NCBI RefSeq assembly: GCF_001954195.1
Contig: NZ_MBES01000074.1
Span: forward strand, 62,001-126,000
Length of the DNA: 64,000 nucleotides
Reading direction: 5' to 3'
From: Mycobacterium sp. IS-1264
Lineage (GTDB): Bacteria > Actinomycetota > Actinomycetes > Mycobacteriales > Mycobacteriaceae
Made by a program: the position numbers and the translations under genes
In this document: one piece after another, positions 17,655 to 25,300 of the stretch
How positions within the stretch are numbered: the first letter of the stretch is position 1
How the letters are laid out: each line of letters opens with the position of its first letter
The notes under the pieces: generated by a model
Databases searched by the model: none
What the model saw: only the letters and a program-made list of their open reading frames with translations
What the model was told of the DNA's origin: nothing

Positions 17655-17666
17655 AGAACATGTTCT
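17655..17666. promoter_or_regulatory. 12-bp perfect palindrome, possible operator
   Basis: AGAACATGTTCT lies in the 166-bp divergent region between the DUF3558-like gene and pptH, about 78 bp upstream of the DUF3558-like ATG. It resembles a regulator half-site pair. The spacing differs from the mycobacterial LexA box. Confidence 0.35.
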
Positions 17667-17729
17667 AATCCGCCGATCAAGGCCCTAGCCGAAACCGGGC
17701 CATCACACCGGCGGGTGACAACGGGTCGT

Positions 17730-17735
17730 TAGGCT
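17730..17735 (+). promoter_or_regulatory. -10 hexamer for a leaderless pptH-pptT-truB transcript
   Basis: TAGGCT lies 8 nt before the GTG of the first gene of this three-gene unit. No ribosome binding site is evident. Confidence 0.5.
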
Positions 17736-17743
17736 GGTTAGTC

Positions 17744-18709
17744 GTGGCAAGTCAGCAGTCGAGCAACGGGGGACAGCCAACCCTGTGGGCGGTTTCGGAC
17801 CTGCACACCGGCCACCTCGGCAACAAGCCCGTCACCGAATCGCTGCACCCGTCGTCGCCGGAGGACTGGCTGATCGTCGCCGGGGACGTCGCCGAACGCA
17901 CCGACGAGATCCGCTGGGCCCTTGACCTGCTGCGACGACGCTTCGCCAAGGTGATCTGGGTGCCCGGCAACCACGAGCTGTGGACCACGAATCGCGATCC
18001 CGCGCAGGTCTTCGGACGGGCGCGCTATGACTACCTGGTCCACATGTGCGACGAGCTGGGCGTGGTCACGCCGGAGCACCCGTTCCCGGTATGGACCGAA
18101 CGCGGCGGTCCCGCCACGATCGTGCCGATGTTCCTGCTCTACGACTACACCTTCTTGCCCGAGGGGGCGACGAGCAAAGCCGAGGGTCTGGCCATCGCGC
18201 GGGAGCGCAACGTGGTGGCCACCGACGAATTCCTGCTCTCACCGGAGCCCTACCCCACCCGCGACGCCTGGTGCCGGGAGCGGCTCGCGGCCACCCGCGC
18301 GCGCCTCGAACAGCTGGACTGGATGACACCGACGGTCCTGGTGAACCACTTCCCGCTGGTCCGCGACCCCTGCGACGCGTTGTTCTACCCGGAGTTCTCG
18401 CTGTGGTGCGGCACCACCAAGACCGCCGACTGGCACACCCGCTACAACGCCGTCTGCTCGGTCTACGGACACCTGCACATCCCGCGCACCACCTGGTACG
18501 ACGACGTGCGCTTCGAGGAGGTGTCGGTCGGTTACCCCCGGGAATGGCGGCGGCGCAAGCCGCACACCTGGCTGCGTCAGGTCCTGCCGGATCCGCAGTA
18601 CGCGCCCGGCTACCTCAACGACTTCGGCGGTCACTTCGTGATCACCCCCGAGATGCGCAAACAGGCCACGCAATTCCGGGAACGGCTGCGCCAGCGGCAG
18701 TCACGATGA
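17744..18709 (+). CDS. pptH: Metallophosphoesterase PptH (4'-phosphopantetheinyl hydrolase)
   Basis: A 321-residue calcineurin-like metallophosphoesterase. Metal-ligand motifs appear in order: SDLHTGH near residue 18, AGDVAE near 46, GNHELW near 75, a VNHFP segment near 203 and YGHLH near 240. The M. tuberculosis ortholog Rv2795c removes 4'-phosphopantetheine from acyl carrier proteins, opposing PptT. Its stop overlaps the pptT start by 4 bp, so the pair is translated in a coupled way. Start GTG at 17744 is backed by the -10 hexamer. Function is inferred from orthology recalled from memory. Confidence 0.92.
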   Translation: MASQQSSNGGQPTLWAVSDLHTGHLGNKPVTESLHPSSPEDWLIVAGDVAERTDEIRWALDLLRRRFAKVIWVPGNHELWTTNRDPAQVFGRARYDYLVHMCDELGVVTPEHPFPVWTERGGPATIVPMFLLYDYTFLPEGATSKAEGLAIARERNVVATDEFLLSPEPYPTRDAWCRERLAATRARLEQLDWMTPTVLVNHFPLVRDPCDALFYPEFSLWCGTTKTADWHTRYNAVCSVYGHLHIPRTTWYDDVRFEEVSVGYPREWRRRKPHTWLRQVLPDPQYAPGYLNDFGGHFVITPEMRKQATQFRERLRQRQSR

Positions 18710-19401
18710 CGGAGCGGATGCTGGTGTCGTCGGTGCTGCCGGCGTCCGGGGATCCGGCGTACGGGGATCTGGCGTACGCGGAGGCGTACACCGATCCGCC
18801 CGGGCTGGCCCCGTTGCCCGAAGAAGAGCCGCTGATCGCCAGGTCGGTTGCCAAGCGGCGCAACGAGTTCATCACCGTCCGGCATTGCGCTCGGATCGCG
18901 CTGGGCGAGCTCGGGGTGCCGCCGGTGCCAATCCTCAAGGGCGACAAGGGACAACCGTGTTGGCCCGACGGCGTGGTCGGCAGCCTCACGCACTGCACGG
19001 GCTATCGCGGCGCGGTGGTGGGGCGCAGTGCATCCGTGCGGTCGGTGGGTATCGACGCCGAACCCCACGACGTGTTGCCCAACGGCGTGCTGGACGCTGT
19101 CACGCTGGAGGAGGAACGCCACGAGATTTCCGCCCTGCCCGAGGGCCTGCATTGGGATCGAATCCTGTTCTGCGCCAAGGAGGCAACGTACAAGGCCTGG
19201 TTCCCGTTGACGAAGCGCTGGCTGGGTTTCGAGGACGCCCACGTGGTTTTCGACGTCGATCCGGCCGGCGGCGGAAGGGCCGGGGTGTTCGTGTCCAAGA
19301 TCCTGATCGATCCCGCCGCGCTGTCGGGCCCGCCGCTGACCGTGCTGCGGGGCCGCTGGTCGGTCGAGCGCGGGCTCGTGCTGACCGCGATCGTGCTATG
19401 A
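18706..19401 (+). CDS. pptT: 4'-phosphopantetheinyl transferase PptT
   Basis: A 231-residue Sfp-type transferase that activates type I polyketide synthases, peptide synthetases and carrier proteins for mycolate and lipid synthesis by adding phosphopantetheine from CoA. Signature segments are SLTHCTGY near residue 90, VGIDAEPHD near 113 (Mg-binding) and FCAKEATYKAWF near 156. The N-terminal section carries a 15-bp tandem duplication (codons 15-24, reading GDPAYGDLAY) that appears to lengthen it by about three residues relative to the M. tuberculosis protein as I recall it. Coupled to pptH before it and truB after it, both by 4-bp overlaps. Confidence 0.96.
   Translation: MTERMLVSSVLPASGDPAYGDLAYAEAYTDPPGLAPLPEEEPLIARSVAKRRNEFITVRHCARIALGELGVPPVPILKGDKGQPCWPDGVVGSLTHCTGYRGAVVGRSASVRSVGIDAEPHDVLPNGVLDAVTLEEERHEISALPEGLHWDRILFCAKEATYKAWFPLTKRWLGFEDAHVVFDVDPAGGGRAGVFVSKILIDPAALSGPPLTVLRGRWSVERGLVLTAIVL
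18748..18777 (+). repeat. 15-bp tandem duplication inside pptT
   Basis: Two copies of a 15-bp unit (GGGGATCCGGCGTAC type, one mismatch) encode a repeated G-D-x-A-Y motif near the PptT N-terminus. In frame, so the protein stays intact. Confidence 0.85.
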
Positions 19402-20303
19402 GCGAACCGGGCCCAGGCGGCTCCGGCATTGTGGTGATCGACAAGCCGGCCGGAATGACCAGCCACGACGTGGTAGGCCGGTGTCGCCGCATCTTTTCCA
19501 CCCGCAGGGTGGGACACGCGGGGACCCTGGACCCGATGGCCACCGGCGTATTGGTGATCGGGGTCGACCGCGCCACCAAGATCCTCGGCCTGCTGACGGC
19601 TGCGTCGAAGTCGTACGCCGCCACCGTCCGACTCGGCCAGACCACGTCCACCGAGGACGCCGAAGGTGAACTGCTGCAAAGCGTCTCGGCCGAGCAGGTG
19701 ACCGGCGAGGCGATCGCGGCCGCGGTCGCCGGGCTGCGCGGCGAGATCCAGCAGGTGCCGTCTGCCGTCAGCGCGATCAAGGTCGGCGGGCGTCGCGCCT
19801 ACCGGTTGGTCCGCGAGGGCCGCGAGGTCGAGCTCGAGGCCCGCCCAGTCCGCATCGACCGGCTCGAGGTGGCCGACGTTCGACGACACGGCCCTCTCGT
19901 CGACGTCGACATCGAGGTCGACTGCTCGTCGGGCACCTACGTCCGCGCACTGGCGCGCGATCTGGGTGCCGCGCTTGGTGTCGGCGGACACCTGACGTCG
20001 TTGCGGCGCACCCGCGTCGGCCGCTTCACGCTGCAGGACGCGCGCTCGCTCGACGACCTGGCCGAGCGCGACGCCTCTTCTAGGCTGAGCTGGACGCTCG
20101 ACGAGGCGTGTCTGCTGATGTTTCCGCGCCGCGAGCTGTCCGCCGAGGAGGCCAACGCGGCCGCCAACGGCCGGCCCCTTTCGCCGGCCGGTGTGGACGG
20201 CGTCTATGCCGCCACGGACCCCGACGGCCGGGTGATGGCGCTGCTGCGCGACGAGGGCTCGCGCACCAAGTCGGTGGTGGTGGTTCGCCCGGCGACGCTG
20301 TAG
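19398..20303 (+). CDS. truB: tRNA pseudouridine-55 synthase
   Basis: A 301-residue RNA-modifying enzyme. The N-terminal catalytic core contains IDKPAGMTSHDVV near residue 15 and GHAGTLDPMATG around residues 39-50, whose Asp (about residue 45) is the catalytic nucleophile; SGTYVRALARDLG lies near 178. A PUA-like C-terminal region follows. The ATG overlaps the pptT stop by 4 bp. A 54-bp gap with no clear terminator precedes ltp1. Confidence 0.96.
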   Translation: MSEPGPGGSGIVVIDKPAGMTSHDVVGRCRRIFSTRRVGHAGTLDPMATGVLVIGVDRATKILGLLTAASKSYAATVRLGQTTSTEDAEGELLQSVSAEQVTGEAIAAAVAGLRGEIQQVPSAVSAIKVGGRRAYRLVREGREVELEARPVRIDRLEVADVRRHGPLVDVDIEVDCSSGTYVRALARDLGAALGVGGHLTSLRRTRVGRFTLQDARSLDDLAERDASSRLSWTLDEACLLMFPRRELSAEEANAAANGRPLSPAGVDGVYAATDPDGRVMALLRDEGSRTKSVVVVRPATL

Positions 20304-20357
20304 GCATACGCTGGGTCGCGGGTAGCTAGACGGGCTACGGGTCGGAAGGGGACAACG

Positions 20358-20393
20358 ATGTCCAGCGAGATGTCCAGCAAGATGTCCAACAAG
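20358..20393 (+). repeat. 12-bp tandem repeat covering the ltp1 start codon
   Basis: Three 12-bp units, each beginning with ATG TCC A, start at 20358, 20370 and 20382. They encode MSSEMSSKMSNK, so any of three in-frame ATGs could initiate; only the first is close to the GGAAGGGG site. Confidence 0.92.
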
Positions 20394-21572
20394 GTTTACG
20401 TCGTCGGCGTCGGCATGACGAAATTCGAGAAGCCGGGCCGCCGCGAGGGCTGGGACTACCCGGACATGGCGCGGGAGTCCGGCACCAAGGCCCTCGAGGA
20501 TGCCGGTGTCGACTACCGCGACATCGAGCAGGGCTACGTCGGCTACGTCGCGGGCGACTCGACGTCGGGGCAGCGGGCCCTCTACGAACTTGGCATGACG
20601 GGCATCCCGATCGTCAACGTCAACAACAACTGCTCCACCGGCTCGACCGCGCTTTTCCTGGCGGCACAGGCCATCCGCGGCGGCATCGCCGACTGCGCCA
20701 TGGCACTGGGCTTCGAGAAGATGCAGCCCGGGCCCCTGCAGGGCGGTGCCCAAGACCGGGAATCGCCGATGGGCAAGCACGTCAAGGCGCTGGCCGAGAT
20801 CGACGAATTCGCTTTTCCGGTGGCGCCGTGGATGTTCGGGGCGGCCGGCCGCGAGCACATGAAGAAATACGGCACCACCGCCGAGCACTTCGCCAAGATC
20901 GGCCTGAAGAACCACAAGCACTCGGTAAACAATCCGTACGCGCAGTTCCAGGAGGAGTACACCCTCGAGGACATCCTGGCCGCGAAGATGATCTCCGACC
21001 CGCTCACCAAACTGCAGTGCTCGCCGACCTCCGACGGCTCGGCCGCGGTGGTGCTGGCCAGCGAGGAATACGTGGCCAACCACGGCCTCGCCGGGCAGGC
21101 GGTGGAGATCGTGGGGCAGGCGATGACCACCGACTTCGAGTCCACCTTCGACGGCAGTGCCCGTAACATCATCGGCTACGACATGAATGTGCAAGCCGCC
21201 CAACGGGTTTACGATCAGTCCGGGCTCGGTCCCGAGGACTTCCAGGTGATCGAGCTGCACGACTGCTTTTCCGCCAACGAGCTGCTGCTTTACGAGGCGC
21301 TCGGCCTATGTGGCGAGGGCGAGGCGCCCAAGCTGGTCGACGACAACCAGACCACCTATGGCGGGCGCTGGGTGGTCAACCCGTCGGGCGGACTGATCTC
21401 CAAGGGGCACCCGTTGGGCGCGACGGGGCTGGCCCAGTGTTCCGAGCTGACCTGGCAGCTGCGCGGGACGGCCGACAAGCGTCAGGTCGACAACGTCACC
21501 GCCGCTTTGCAACACAACATCGGCCTGGGCGGCGCGGCCGTCGTGACGGCATACCAGCGCGCCGAACGCTGA
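20358..21572 (+). CDS. ltp1: Thiolase-like lipid-transfer protein (Ltp1/SCP-x thiolase type)
   Basis: A 404-residue thiolase-fold protein lacking a sterol-carrier domain. Segments include VGVGMTKF near residue 15, VNNNCSTGSTAL near 92 (nucleophile Cys), ELHDCFSANELLLY near 300 and a GHPLGATGLAQ near 352 (catalytic His). It probably cleaves or handles 3-ketoacyl-CoA or sterol side-chain intermediates; true thiolase activity cannot be proven here. The first of three tandem ATGs has the best ribosome binding site. Only 4 bp separate it from fadE, so the two form an operon. Confidence 0.88.
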   Translation: MSSEMSSKMSNKVYVVGVGMTKFEKPGRREGWDYPDMARESGTKALEDAGVDYRDIEQGYVGYVAGDSTSGQRALYELGMTGIPIVNVNNNCSTGSTALFLAAQAIRGGIADCAMALGFEKMQPGPLQGGAQDRESPMGKHVKALAEIDEFAFPVAPWMFGAAGREHMKKYGTTAEHFAKIGLKNHKHSVNNPYAQFQEEYTLEDILAAKMISDPLTKLQCSPTSDGSAAVVLASEEYVANHGLAGQAVEIVGQAMTTDFESTFDGSARNIIGYDMNVQAAQRVYDQSGLGPEDFQVIELHDCFSANELLLYEALGLCGEGEAPKLVDDNQTTYGGRWVVNPSGGLISKGHPLGATGLAQCSELTWQLRGTADKRQVDNVTAALQHNIGLGGAAVVTAYQRAER

Positions 21573-21576
21573 ACCC

Positions 21577-22830
21577 ATGATCGAGTGGTCCGACACCGAC
21601 CTGATGGTTCGGGACTCGGTTCGTCAGTTCGTCGACAGGGAGATCCGCCCTCACCTGGACGAGTTGGAAACCGGCCAGATGTCGCCCTACCCGATCGCGC
21701 GAAAGCTGTTCAGCCAGTTCGGTCTCGATGTCATGGCCGCCGAGGCGGTCAAGAAGATGCTGGACCGCGAGCGGGCCAAGGAAGCGGGCGAGGCGCTGGA
21801 CGAAAAGCCGGACGGGACGGGCGGTTTCGGCGCGCAGGGATCGATGGTCGCGGTGCTGGTGTCCGAAATCGCCCGGGTCAGCATCGGATTGCTCTCCACC
21901 GCGTCGGTCAGCCTCGGCCTGGGTGCGGCGACCATCATGAGCCGCGGCACGCTTGCCCAGAAGGAACGCTGGCTGCCCGAGCTGATGACGCTGGAAAAGA
22001 TCGCGGCGTGGGCAATCACCGAACCGGACTCGGGCTCGGACGCGTTCGGCGGGATGAAGACCTACGTCAAGCGCGACGGCGCGGACTACATCCTCAACGG
22101 GCAGAAGACGTTCATCACCAACGGGCCCTACGCCGACGTGCTGGTCGTGTACGCCAAACTCGACGAGGGTGATTCCGGCCCCGACAAGCAAGATAAGCGG
22201 AACCGCCCGGTGCTGGTCTTCGTGCTCGATTCGGGCATGCCGGGCCTGACGCAGGGCAAGCCGTTCAAGAAGATGGGCATGATGTCCTCGCCGACCGGCG
22301 AGCTGTTCTTCGACAACGTGCGCCTGAGCCCCGACCGGCTGCTCGGCGAGAGCGAACGGCACGACGACGGCGACGGCCGCGACAGCGCCCGGGCGAACTT
22401 CGCGGCCGAACGGATCGGCATCGCGATGATGGCGCTGGGCATCATCGACGAATGCCACCGCCTCTGCGTGGATTACGCGAAGAGCCGCACGCTGTGGGGG
22501 AAGAACATCGGGCAGTTCCAGCTGATCCAACTCAAGCTGGCCAAGATGGAGATCGCGCGAATGAACGTGCAGAACATGGTCTTTCAGATCATCGAGCGCC
22601 AACAGGCCGGTAAACCGCTGACCCTGGCCGAGGCGTCGGCGATCAAGCTGTACTCGTCGGAGGCGGCCACCGAGGTTGCGATGGAGGCCGTGCAGCTCTT
22701 CGGCGGCAACGGCTACATGGCCGAATACCGGGTGGAGCAGCTGGCCCGCGACGCCAAGTCGTTGATGATCTACGCCGGCAGCAACGAGGTTCAGGTCACC
22801 CACATCGCTAAGGGCCTGCTGACCGACTGA
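21577..22830 (+). CDS. Acyl-CoA dehydrogenase (FadE21-like)
   Basis: A 417-residue flavoenzyme of full family length. The FAD-binding AWAITEPDSGSDAFG segment lies near residue 144, MSSPTGELFFDNVRL near 234, and the C-terminal VQLFGGNGYMAEYRVEQLARDAKSLMIY region carries the usual FGGNGY motif. A short Asp/Arg-rich insert near residue 265 looks variable. It would oxidise an acyl-CoA to a 2-enoyl-CoA, passing electrons to ETF. It directly follows ltp1, as in M. tuberculosis, suggesting a joint role in lipid or sterol breakdown. Confidence 0.9.
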   Translation: MIEWSDTDLMVRDSVRQFVDREIRPHLDELETGQMSPYPIARKLFSQFGLDVMAAEAVKKMLDRERAKEAGEALDEKPDGTGGFGAQGSMVAVLVSEIARVSIGLLSTASVSLGLGAATIMSRGTLAQKERWLPELMTLEKIAAWAITEPDSGSDAFGGMKTYVKRDGADYILNGQKTFITNGPYADVLVVYAKLDEGDSGPDKQDKRNRPVLVFVLDSGMPGLTQGKPFKKMGMMSSPTGELFFDNVRLSPDRLLGESERHDDGDGRDSARANFAAERIGIAMMALGIIDECHRLCVDYAKSRTLWGKNIGQFQLIQLKLAKMEIARMNVQNMVFQIIERQQAGKPLTLAEASAIKLYSSEAATEVAMEAVQLFGGNGYMAEYRVEQLARDAKSLMIYAGSNEVQVTHIAKGLLTD

Positions 22831-22836
22831 GCCCGG

Positions 22837-23541
22837 CTAGCCCACCACCCAGATCGCCCTCGCCGCCGGACTGCCCAGGTCGACGACGGCCTCGGCGCCG
22901 TCGGCGGATTCGATCGCCACCGAGATCATGCCGGCGAATTCGCGACGGGTCAGCACCCGCACCCGCGAGTCGAGGTTGATCCCGACGCTGTCGAAATAGC
23001 GCAGCATCTCCGGGTCGGAGTCGGAGATGCGGGCCACGGTCCCGGTGTCGCCGTCGCCGCACGCCCACAGCTGACGGGCCGGGGGCGTGGGCACCCGTCC
23101 GTCCGAGGCCGGGATCGGGTCGCCGTGCGGGTCGCGTTGCGGAAATCCCAGCTTGGCGTCGATGCGGGCCACCAACCGGTCCGATACCGCGTGTTCGAGC
23201 ACCTCGGCCTCGTCGTGCACCTCGTCCCAGCCGTAGCCGAGCTCGTTGACCAGGAACGTCTCCAGCAGGCGGTGCCGGCGCACCATCTCCAGCGCCGCCC
23301 GCCGCCCCGCCTCGGTCAGGGTCACCGCGCCGTACTTCTCGTGGTCCACCAGGCCCTGCTCGGCGAGTTTGCGGATCGACTCCGACGCCGTGCTGGCGGA
23401 GACCCCGATCTTCTCGGCCAGCATCTTGGTGCTGACCTTCTGCGGGGCCCCCGCGGGGGACCACTCCTGGGCATTCCAGATGACCTTCAGATAGTCCTGG
23501 CCGACCGCGGTGAGACCGCCAGGCTCTTCGTCAGCCCTCAC
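22837..23541 (-). CDS. sirR: DtxR/MntR-family metalloregulator (SirR)
   Basis: A 234-residue Mn/Fe-dependent repressor. The winged helix (TKMLAEKIGVSASTASESIRKL) occupies about residues 37-60. The metal-binding and dimerisation domain covers about 75-145, with EVHDEAEVLEHAVSD near 107, and a FeoA/SH3-like domain forms the C-terminus. The GTG at 23541 gives an N-terminus like the M. tuberculosis protein (MRADEEPG) and has a -10 hexamer 7 nt upstream; a TTG start at 23559 would be longer but overlaps that promoter. Convergent with fadE, divergent from ribF. An inverted repeat at 23551-23570 is probably its own operator. Confidence 0.9.
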   Translation of the reverse strand: MRADEEPGGLTAVGQDYLKVIWNAQEWSPAGAPQKVSTKMLAEKIGVSASTASESIRKLAEQGLVDHEKYGAVTLTEAGRRAALEMVRRHRLLETFLVNELGYGWDEVHDEAEVLEHAVSDRLVARIDAKLGFPQRDPHGDPIPASDGRVPTPPARQLWACGDGDTGTVARISDSDPEMLRYFDSVGINLDSRVRVLTRREFAGMISVAIESADGAEAVVDLGSPAARAIWVVG

Positions 23542-23548
23542 AACCGGA

Positions 23549-23554
23549 AGTTTA
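23549..23554 (-). promoter_or_regulatory. -10 hexamer for a leaderless sirR transcript
   Basis: On the reverse strand TAAACT lies 7 nt before the GTG at 23541. It overlaps the candidate metalloregulator operator. Confidence 0.55.
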
Positions 23555-23570
23555 GGCAACCGTGCCTGAT
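23551..23570. promoter_or_regulatory. Candidate MntR/DtxR-type operator
   Basis: TTTAGGCA and TGCCTGAT flank a 4-bp centre: an imperfect 8-bp-arm inverted repeat that looks like DtxR-family boxes (TTAGG...CCTAA). It covers the -10 region of sirR and lies 43 bp upstream of the ribF start. Confidence 0.5.
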
Positions 23571-23599
23571 CTGGCGTGCTGTCGGGCCACCCGGCGCCG

Positions 23600-23605
23600 T
23601 AGGCT
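23600..23605 (+). promoter_or_regulatory. -10 hexamer for a leaderless ribF transcript
   Basis: TAGGCT lies 7 nt before the GTG at 23613 and decides that start over the longer open frame from 23562. Confidence 0.55.
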
Positions 23606-23612
23606 TGCGGTC

Positions 23613-24584
23613 GTGCAGCGGTGGCGGGGCCAGGACGAGATCCCCACGGACTGGGGCAGATGCGTGGTCACCATCGGCGTGTTCGATGGTGTGCACCGTG
23701 GCCATGCCGAACTCATCGCGCACGCGGTGAAAGCCGGCCGCACCCGCAACGTGCCGGCCGTGCTCATGACGTTCGACCCCCACCCGATGGAAGTGGTCTA
23801 TCCCGGCAGTCATCCCGCCCAGCTGACGACGCTGACCCGCCGCGCCGAGCTCGTCGAGGAGTTAGGCATCGACGTCTTCCTGGTGATGCCGTTCACGAGC
23901 GACTTCATGAAGCTCACCCCCGAGCGCTACGTCCACGAGTTGCTGGTGGAAAACCTGCATGTCGTCGAGGTCGTGGTGGGGGAGAACTTCACGTTCGGCA
24001 AGAAGGCCGCCGGAACCGTCGACACCCTGCGCAAGGCCGGCGAGCGATTCGGCTTCGCGGTCGAGTCGATGTCACTGCTCTCCGAGCACCACGACAGCGA
24101 GACCGTGACCTTTTCCTCCACCTACGTCCGGTCCTGCGTGGACGCGGGCGACATGGTGGCGGCGACCGAGGCGCTGGGCCGCCCGCATCGCGTCGAGGGC
24201 GTCGTGGTCCGTGGCCACGGCCGGGGCGCCGAGCTGGGCTTTCCCACCGCGAACGTGGCCCCCCCGATGTACTCGGCCATCCCCGCCGACGGCGTGTACG
24301 CCGCCTGGTTCACCGTGCTCGGCCCCGGACCGATGACCGGCACCGTCGTCCCCGGCGAGCGCTACCAGGCCGCGGTGTCCGTCGGCACCAACCCGACCTT
24401 CTCCGGACGCACCCGCACGGTGGAGGCGTTCGTCCTAGACACCACCGCCGACCTGTACGGGCAGTATGTGGCCCTGGACTTCGTCGCACGCATCCGCCCG
24501 CAGCACAAGTTCGACTCGGTGGCCGACCTGGTAGCCGCGATGGACAAGGACACCGAGCGGGCGCGCGCCCTGCTCACGGAGTGA
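23613..24584 (+). CDS. ribF: Bifunctional riboflavin kinase/FMN adenylyltransferase
   Basis: A 323-residue two-domain enzyme making FMN and FAD. The N-terminal nucleotidyltransferase domain has GVFDGVHRGHAEL near residue 23 and FSSTYVRSCV near 168. The C-terminal kinase domain has RGAELGFPTANV near 208 and VSVGTNPTF near 258. The GTG at 23613 matches the M. tuberculosis N-terminus (MQRWRGQDEIPTDWGR). The stop lies inside a roughly 50-bp imperfect duplication. Divergent from sirR across 71 bp. Confidence 0.96.
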   Translation: MQRWRGQDEIPTDWGRCVVTIGVFDGVHRGHAELIAHAVKAGRTRNVPAVLMTFDPHPMEVVYPGSHPAQLTTLTRRAELVEELGIDVFLVMPFTSDFMKLTPERYVHELLVENLHVVEVVVGENFTFGKKAAGTVDTLRKAGERFGFAVESMSLLSEHHDSETVTFSSTYVRSCVDAGDMVAATEALGRPHRVEGVVVRGHGRGAELGFPTANVAPPMYSAIPADGVYAAWFTVLGPGPMTGTVVPGERYQAAVSVGTNPTFSGRTRTVEAFVLDTTADLYGQYVALDFVARIRPQHKFDSVADLVAAMDKDTERARALLTE

Positions 24585-24650
24585 CCGCCTCCGACGATTC
24601 GGGGCGGGCGCCGTCCCTGCTCACGGGCTGACGATTCGGGCCGGGCGCCG
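24567..24650 (+). repeat. Imperfect duplication spanning the ribF stop
   Basis: The blocks CCCTGCTCACGG and GACGATTCGGG[G/C]CGGGCGCCG each occur twice (24568/24615 and 24593/24629), separated by a short deletion in the second copy. This indicates an imperfect duplication of about 45 bp that includes the ribF stop. Confidence 0.7.
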
Positions 24651-24656
24651 CCCGGC
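24640..24656 (+). terminator. Hairpin between ribF and rpsO
   Basis: A 7-bp GC stem (GCCGGGC with GCCCGGC) and a 3-nt loop, without a U-tract. It lies at the end of the second duplicated block, ahead of rpsO. Confidence 0.5.
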
Positions 24657-24749
24657 TGATAAACTGCCGGACGACATCGGCGCGTGCTGCGGTTCGCGGT
24701 GGCCGCGCTCGAGAATCCATGATCGCGGACCAATTGATGGAGTTATTTC

Positions 24750-25019
24750 GTGGCGCTTACTGCCGAGCAGAAAAAAGAAATTCTCAGCCAGTACGGCTTG
24801 CATGACACCGACACCGGATCCCCGGAGGCGCAGATCGCGCTGTTGACCAAGCGGATCGCGGACCTGACCGAGCACCTCAAGGTGCACAAGCACGATCACC
24901 ACTCGCGGCGGGGACTGCTGCTGCTGGTCGGGCGCCGGCGCCGGCTGATCAAGTACATCTCGCAGATCGACGTCGAGCGGTACCGCTCGCTGATCGAGCG
25001 GCTGGGTCTGCGCCGCTGA
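24750..25019 (+). CDS. rpsO: 30S ribosomal protein S15
   Basis: An 89-residue primary 16S rRNA-binding protein, exactly the usual length. Conserved segments: GSPEAQIALLTKRI near residue 24, HKHDHHSRRGLLLLVGRRRRLIKYI near 45-70. Starts with GTG behind a TGGAG site. The neighbouring pnp gene is the classic rpsO-pnp pair, here separated by 281 bp. TAAACT around 24660 may be part of its promoter. Confidence 0.97.
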   Translation: MALTAEQKKEILSQYGLHDTDTGSPEAQIALLTKRIADLTEHLKVHKHDHHSRRGLLLLVGRRRRLIKYISQIDVERYRSLIERLGLRR

Positions 25020-25300
25020 CCCCCGTGTAGAGTGGGAGCGTTCTGGGCCGACTCGGCCTGGGCAAACGGTGCGGTTCGCGCAGATCCGCGTGTGCCGTTC
25101 CAGCGTGTTGGTACGCATGTCGCAAGGGAGCAGCCCGGTCTGTATCGGGCGGTCTTCGGTAGTGGCTGCCGGGCTCTCCGGATCTGGGGTAGGTCGGCCG
25201 CTTCGATCGATGGCCGTAGCCGCATTCAGACTTTTGCTCTCGGGTGATGCGTGGGCGCGCGAAAAAGCTGAATACCCAGAGAGGCCGTACGGACAACGTC
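25020..25300 (+). other. Long non-coding leader between rpsO and pnp
   Basis: 281 bp without a convincing gene. TAGAGT at 25028-25033 is a candidate -10, which would give pnp a 5' leader of about 260 nt. A small GC hairpin lies at 25046-25058. M. tuberculosis has the lipoprotein gene lppU in this interval; nothing similar was seen here. A 71-codon frame inside has no ribosome binding site and is not called. Confidence 0.5.
25028..25033 (+). promoter_or_regulatory. Candidate -10 for pnp
   Basis: TAGAGT just after the rpsO stop; if used, transcription would start near 25040. Confidence 0.3.

Noticed and set aside
17655..17666. Palindrome considered as a LexA/SOS box
   Set aside because: Mycobacterial SOS boxes are GAAC-N4-GTTC; here only two bases separate the arms, so it is kept only as an unassigned palindrome.
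19002..21260. A long reverse-strand frame across pptT, truB and ltp1
   Set aside because: It crosses three well-supported genes on the other strand and encodes no known domain.
25032..25247. A 71-codon frame in the pnp leader
   Set aside because: No ribosome binding site, no similarity, and it crosses the likely transcription start area.
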